NCBI GenBank assembly: GCA_900555195.1
Contig: USKC01000123.1
Coordinates: forward strand, 1-8,349
DNA length: 8,349 nucleotides
Direction: 5' to 3'
Source of the DNA: an uncultured Lachnospiraceae bacterium
GTDB taxonomy: Bacteria; Bacillota; Clostridia; Lachnospirales; Lachnospiraceae
This document shows, one piece after another, positions 6,326 to 8,349 of the stretch. Numbering within the stretch: position 1 is the first letter of the stretch; every line of letters starts with the position of its first letter. A model generated the notes under the pieces. That model made no database searches. It saw nothing but the letters and a program-made list of their open reading frames with translations, and was not told where the DNA came from. The position numbers and the translations under genes were made by a program.

Positions 6326-7223
6326 CCTGCCTTCTTTCTATCCTGCTGATAAAGTCCTCCACCTGTCGCAGATCTTCCTTGTTTCTCCTGTTCTCCTCCT
6401 TCTGCATCCTCCTGCGGTACGCGGAAGGGGACATGCCCTTCATCTGCCGGAAAGCCTTAGCAAATACGATCGGATCGTTATACCCGCAGGAAAGCGCGAT
6501 GCTCTCCACCGGAAGCAGGGTTGCTGTTAAAAGTTCCGACGCCTTGGTGAGACGGTAAGCGGCCAGAAACTGCTGCGGAGACATGCCCATGAACTGTTCA
6601 AATAATGTATACAGATAGCTGCGGTTTATGCACACATAATCCGCCACATCCGTCACCTTCACCGGGTTGGAATAATTGCGCCGGATGAATTCCACCGCCC
6701 GTTTCACATGCTGGTTGGCCCGGTCCTCCTGGGCTTCCGGCGCAGGGCGCGCGCTCTGCGCGATCAGGGAAAGGAAAATCTGCAGCTGTCCGTTTCTTCT
6801 CAGCTCATTGGCCAGTCCAAATGTATTGTGCTCCATCATATCCCGCACGCAGCCATACAGTTCTTCCGACCGTTCCGACTGAAAGACCGGCTGGTTCACC
6901 GACAGCCCCATGAAGGATACGAAAGGCTCCGCGCCGCTTCCGGAGAATCCCACCCACACATAGGTCCAGGGTTCCTTCTCATCCGCCTGATAGAACGCCA
7001 GTTCCCCTGGAATAATTAAAAACCCGCTGCCAGCCTCCAGCGGGTATTTCCTTCCTCCCATCCTGAACACGCCTTTGCCGCTCAGAACATAGTGGATCAT
7101 ATAATGCGGCTTCAGCGCGGGGCCAAAACTGTGCAGCGGCTCCGTTTTGGAGCAGCCGCAGCAGTTCACCTCGAGCGAGCCGGTCTGTTCATTTACAAAT
7201 TCCAGCTTATATGCTTTTTCCAT
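6318..7223 (-). CDS. AraC-family transcriptional regulator, candidate regulator of galKT
   Basis: A 301-residue regulator with the usual AraC architecture. Residues about 30-95 form a cupin-like sugar-sensing domain, with HSFGPALKPHYMIHYVLSGKG at its start and GSGFLIIPGELAFYQAD further on. Residues about 172-272 form the paired helix-turn-helix DNA-binding domain: first helix pair around 188-211 (VADYVCINRSYLYTLFEQ), second around 238-260 (ESIALSCGYNDPIVFAKAF), ending in the family hallmark GMSPSAYRRR. Residues 272-301 add a highly charged tail. The start has AAAGGAAG just upstream. It lies 25 nt after the aldo/keto reductase with no terminator, so the two are probably cotranscribed, and it sits directly upstream of galK on the same strand. 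The effector is not identifiable from sequence; galactose or a galactoside is inferred from context. Confidence 0.9.
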   Translation of the reverse strand: MEKAYKLEFVNEQTGSLEVNCCGCSKTEPLHSFGPALKPHYMIHYVLSGKGVFRMGGRKYPLEAGSGFLIIPGELAFYQADEKEPWTYVWVGFSGSGAEPFVSFMGLSVNQPVFQSERSEELYGCVRDMMEHNTFGLANELRRNGQLQIFLSLIAQSARPAPEAQEDRANQHVKRAVEFIRRNYSNPVKVTDVADYVCINRSYLYTLFEQFMGMSPQQFLAAYRLTKASELLTATLLPVESIALSCGYNDPIVFAKAFRQMKGMSPSAYRRRMQKEENRRNKEDLRQVEDFISRIERRQEN

Positions 7224-7248
7224 ACTTCCTTTGGAATCACTTTATCCT

Positions 7249-8349
7249 CTATGCGAAAATTTTTCCGTCCAAATCCTTCTGTACCTGAACCAGATTATCC
7301 CGGATGGAAAGCTTCTGAGGGCAAAGTGTCTCACACTTGCCGCACTTGATGCAGTTCTTCGCCTTCGCTTCGTCCTTCATGTCCCTTTCCCATGCGTTCT
7401 TCACATGGCTGTAAGTACGGTACATATGGTAATTATTCCATACCTTAAAGTTTCCGGGAATGTCCACGCCTGCAGGACAAGGCATGCAGTATCTGCATCC
7501 TGTACATCCATTCTGCACTCTGGAACGCAGTTCCTTCACGATATCCTCGATTTCAGCGCTCTCCTTCTCGTTAAGCGGCTGGAAATCACCGAATGTTTTC
7601 AGGTTATCCTCAAGCTGCCCCATGCTGGACATACCGCTCAGAACCACCTTCACATTGGGATGGCTTCCCACCCAGCGGAGCGCATACGATGCGATGCTGC
7701 GCTCCGGATCCATCTTGGCAAAACGCGCGTTGATATCCTCTGAGAAGCCTGCCAGGCTGCCGCCTTTCACCGGCTCCATGATGACCAGCGGAACGCCCAG
7801 GCTCTCAGCCAGCGCATATCCCTTATCACCTGCCTGCTCCTTAGTATCCATATAGTTATACTGAATCTGGCAGAAATCCCAGTCACGATAGCGCAGGATC
7901 TCTTCAAACACTTCATAATCATCATGGAAGGAGAAGCCGTAATTCCGAATCTTGCCTTCCTCCTTCAGCTTCGCGCAGTAATCCACCACGCCCAGTTCCT
8001 TCATATGATCCCATCTGTCCTTGCTCAGCGCATGCAGCAGGTAGAAGTCTATGTAATCCGTCTGCAGCCTTTCCAGCTGCTCTTTAAAGATCCGTTCCGC
8101 ATCCTCGATGCTGTTCACCGCCCAAAGAGGAAGCTTTGTCGCCAAATAAAAAGAAGAACGATCATACTTCTTAAGCACTTTCCCGACGAATGGCTCGCTC
8201 TCTCCGTTATGATACGGATAAGCGGTGTCGATATAATTCACGCCGGAAGCAATCGCCTTATCAAGCATCCGCTCCGCTTCCGCTTCATCTATCTTCCCAT
8301 CCGGCAGCGTCGGAAAACGCATGCATCCAAATCCCAAAAGAGATGTCTC
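7249..8349 (-). CDS. Aldo/keto reductase with C-terminal 4Fe-4S ferredoxin-like domain (5' end outside window)
   Basis: Partial gene: the frame is open to the window edge and reads ETSLLGFGCMRFP there, matching the family opening (K-T-G-x-x-V-S-x-L-G-F-G-C-M-R), so roughly 10-20 residues are missing. The codon at 8337 is TTG inside the gene, not a start. Counting from it, the AKR catalytic tetrad is intact: D37 and Y42 (DTAYPY), K68 (TKLP) and H102 (LLHA). The barrel runs to about 270. The tail has two cysteine groups, C278-C281-C284-C287 (CTGCRYCMPCP) and C329-C332-C335-C339 (CIKCGKCETLCP), enough for one or two 4Fe-4S clusters. This suggests electrons may come from or pass to ferredoxin as well as NAD(P)H; the substrate is unknown. 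The AraC gene follows after 25 nt. A link to galactose use is only positional. Confidence 0.92.
   Translation of the reverse strand, partial: ETSLLGFGCMRFPTLPDGKIDEAEAERMLDKAIASGVNYIDTAYPYHNGESEPFVGKVLKKYDRSSFYLATKLPLWAVNSIEDAERIFKEQLERLQTDYIDFYLLHALSKDRWDHMKELGVVDYCAKLKEEGKIRNYGFSFHDDYEVFEEILRYRDWDFCQIQYNYMDTKEQAGDKGYALAESLGVPLVIMEPVKGGSLAGFSEDINARFAKMDPERSIASYALRWVGSHPNVKVVLSGMSSMGQLEDNLKTFGDFQPLNEKESAEIEDIVKELRSRVQNGCTGCRYCMPCPAGVDIPGNFKVWNNYHMYRTYSHVKNAWERDMKDEAKAKNCIKCGKCETLCPQKLSIRDNLVQVQKDLDGKIFA

Noticed and set aside
7249..8337. Reading the aldo/keto reductase as complete with a TTG start at 8337
   Set aside because: The frame stays open to the window edge with family-like residues (ETSLLGFGC), so the true start lies outside the window.
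1..8349. CRISPR array, tRNA, rRNA, insertion sequence, prophage or defence island
   Set aside because: No spaced repeats, tRNA-like folds, transposase, integrase, toxin-antitoxin or nuclease-helicase clusters were seen; the intergenic gaps are short and accounted for.

Overview
The window looks like an ordinary chromosomal stretch from a Gram-positive anaerobe of the Clostridia, most likely a Lachnospiraceae-type gut bacterium. This rests on a class II (Firmicutes-type) GalT, a CcpA-type cre site, an AraC regulator with the HSFGP...IHYVLSGKG signature, an aldo/keto reductase with a ferredoxin-like tail, and strong purine-rich Shine-Dalgarno sites. The taxonomic call is inference; no rRNA or other marker is present. 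All seven genes lie on the minus strand, so the direction of transcription runs from position 8349 to position 1. No RNA genes, mobile elements, CRISPR arrays or attachment sites were seen.

In order of transcription: (1) 8349-7249, an aldo/keto reductase with two C-terminal 4Fe-4S motifs, cut at its 5' end by the window edge. (2) 7223-6318, an AraC-family regulator 25 nt behind it and probably cotranscribed. (3) 6317-6132, a regulatory gap with a T-tract after the regulator, a candidate sigma-A promoter, a near-consensus cre site over the expected transcription start and a possible 21-bp-spaced activator repeat. (4) 6131-4968 galK and 4953-3424 galT, the kinase and uridylyltransferase of the Leloir galactose pathway, 14 nt apart. 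(5) 3423-3302, a gap with two hairpins in a row that pair fully only as minus-strand RNA; the second resembles a terminator. (6) 3301-1496, a B12-binding radical SAM protein of unknown substrate, then 1448-768 nth (endonuclease III), then 771-34 a DEDDh 3'-5' exonuclease whose start overlaps the nth stop as ATGA.

The genes form two functional blocks. The galactose block (regulator, galK, galT) converts galactose to galactose-1-phosphate and then exchanges it onto UDP-glucose; galE, galM and a transporter are not in the window. Its promoter appears set up for glucose repression through CcpA and possibly for activation by the neighbouring AraC protein. The second block pairs an uncharacterised radical SAM enzyme with two DNA-processing enzymes, probably as an operon that is partly insulated from galT by the hairpins. 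I found no clear new defence or mobile system. The most informative signals are the galK regulatory region and the linkage of the radical SAM gene to nth and the exonuclease.
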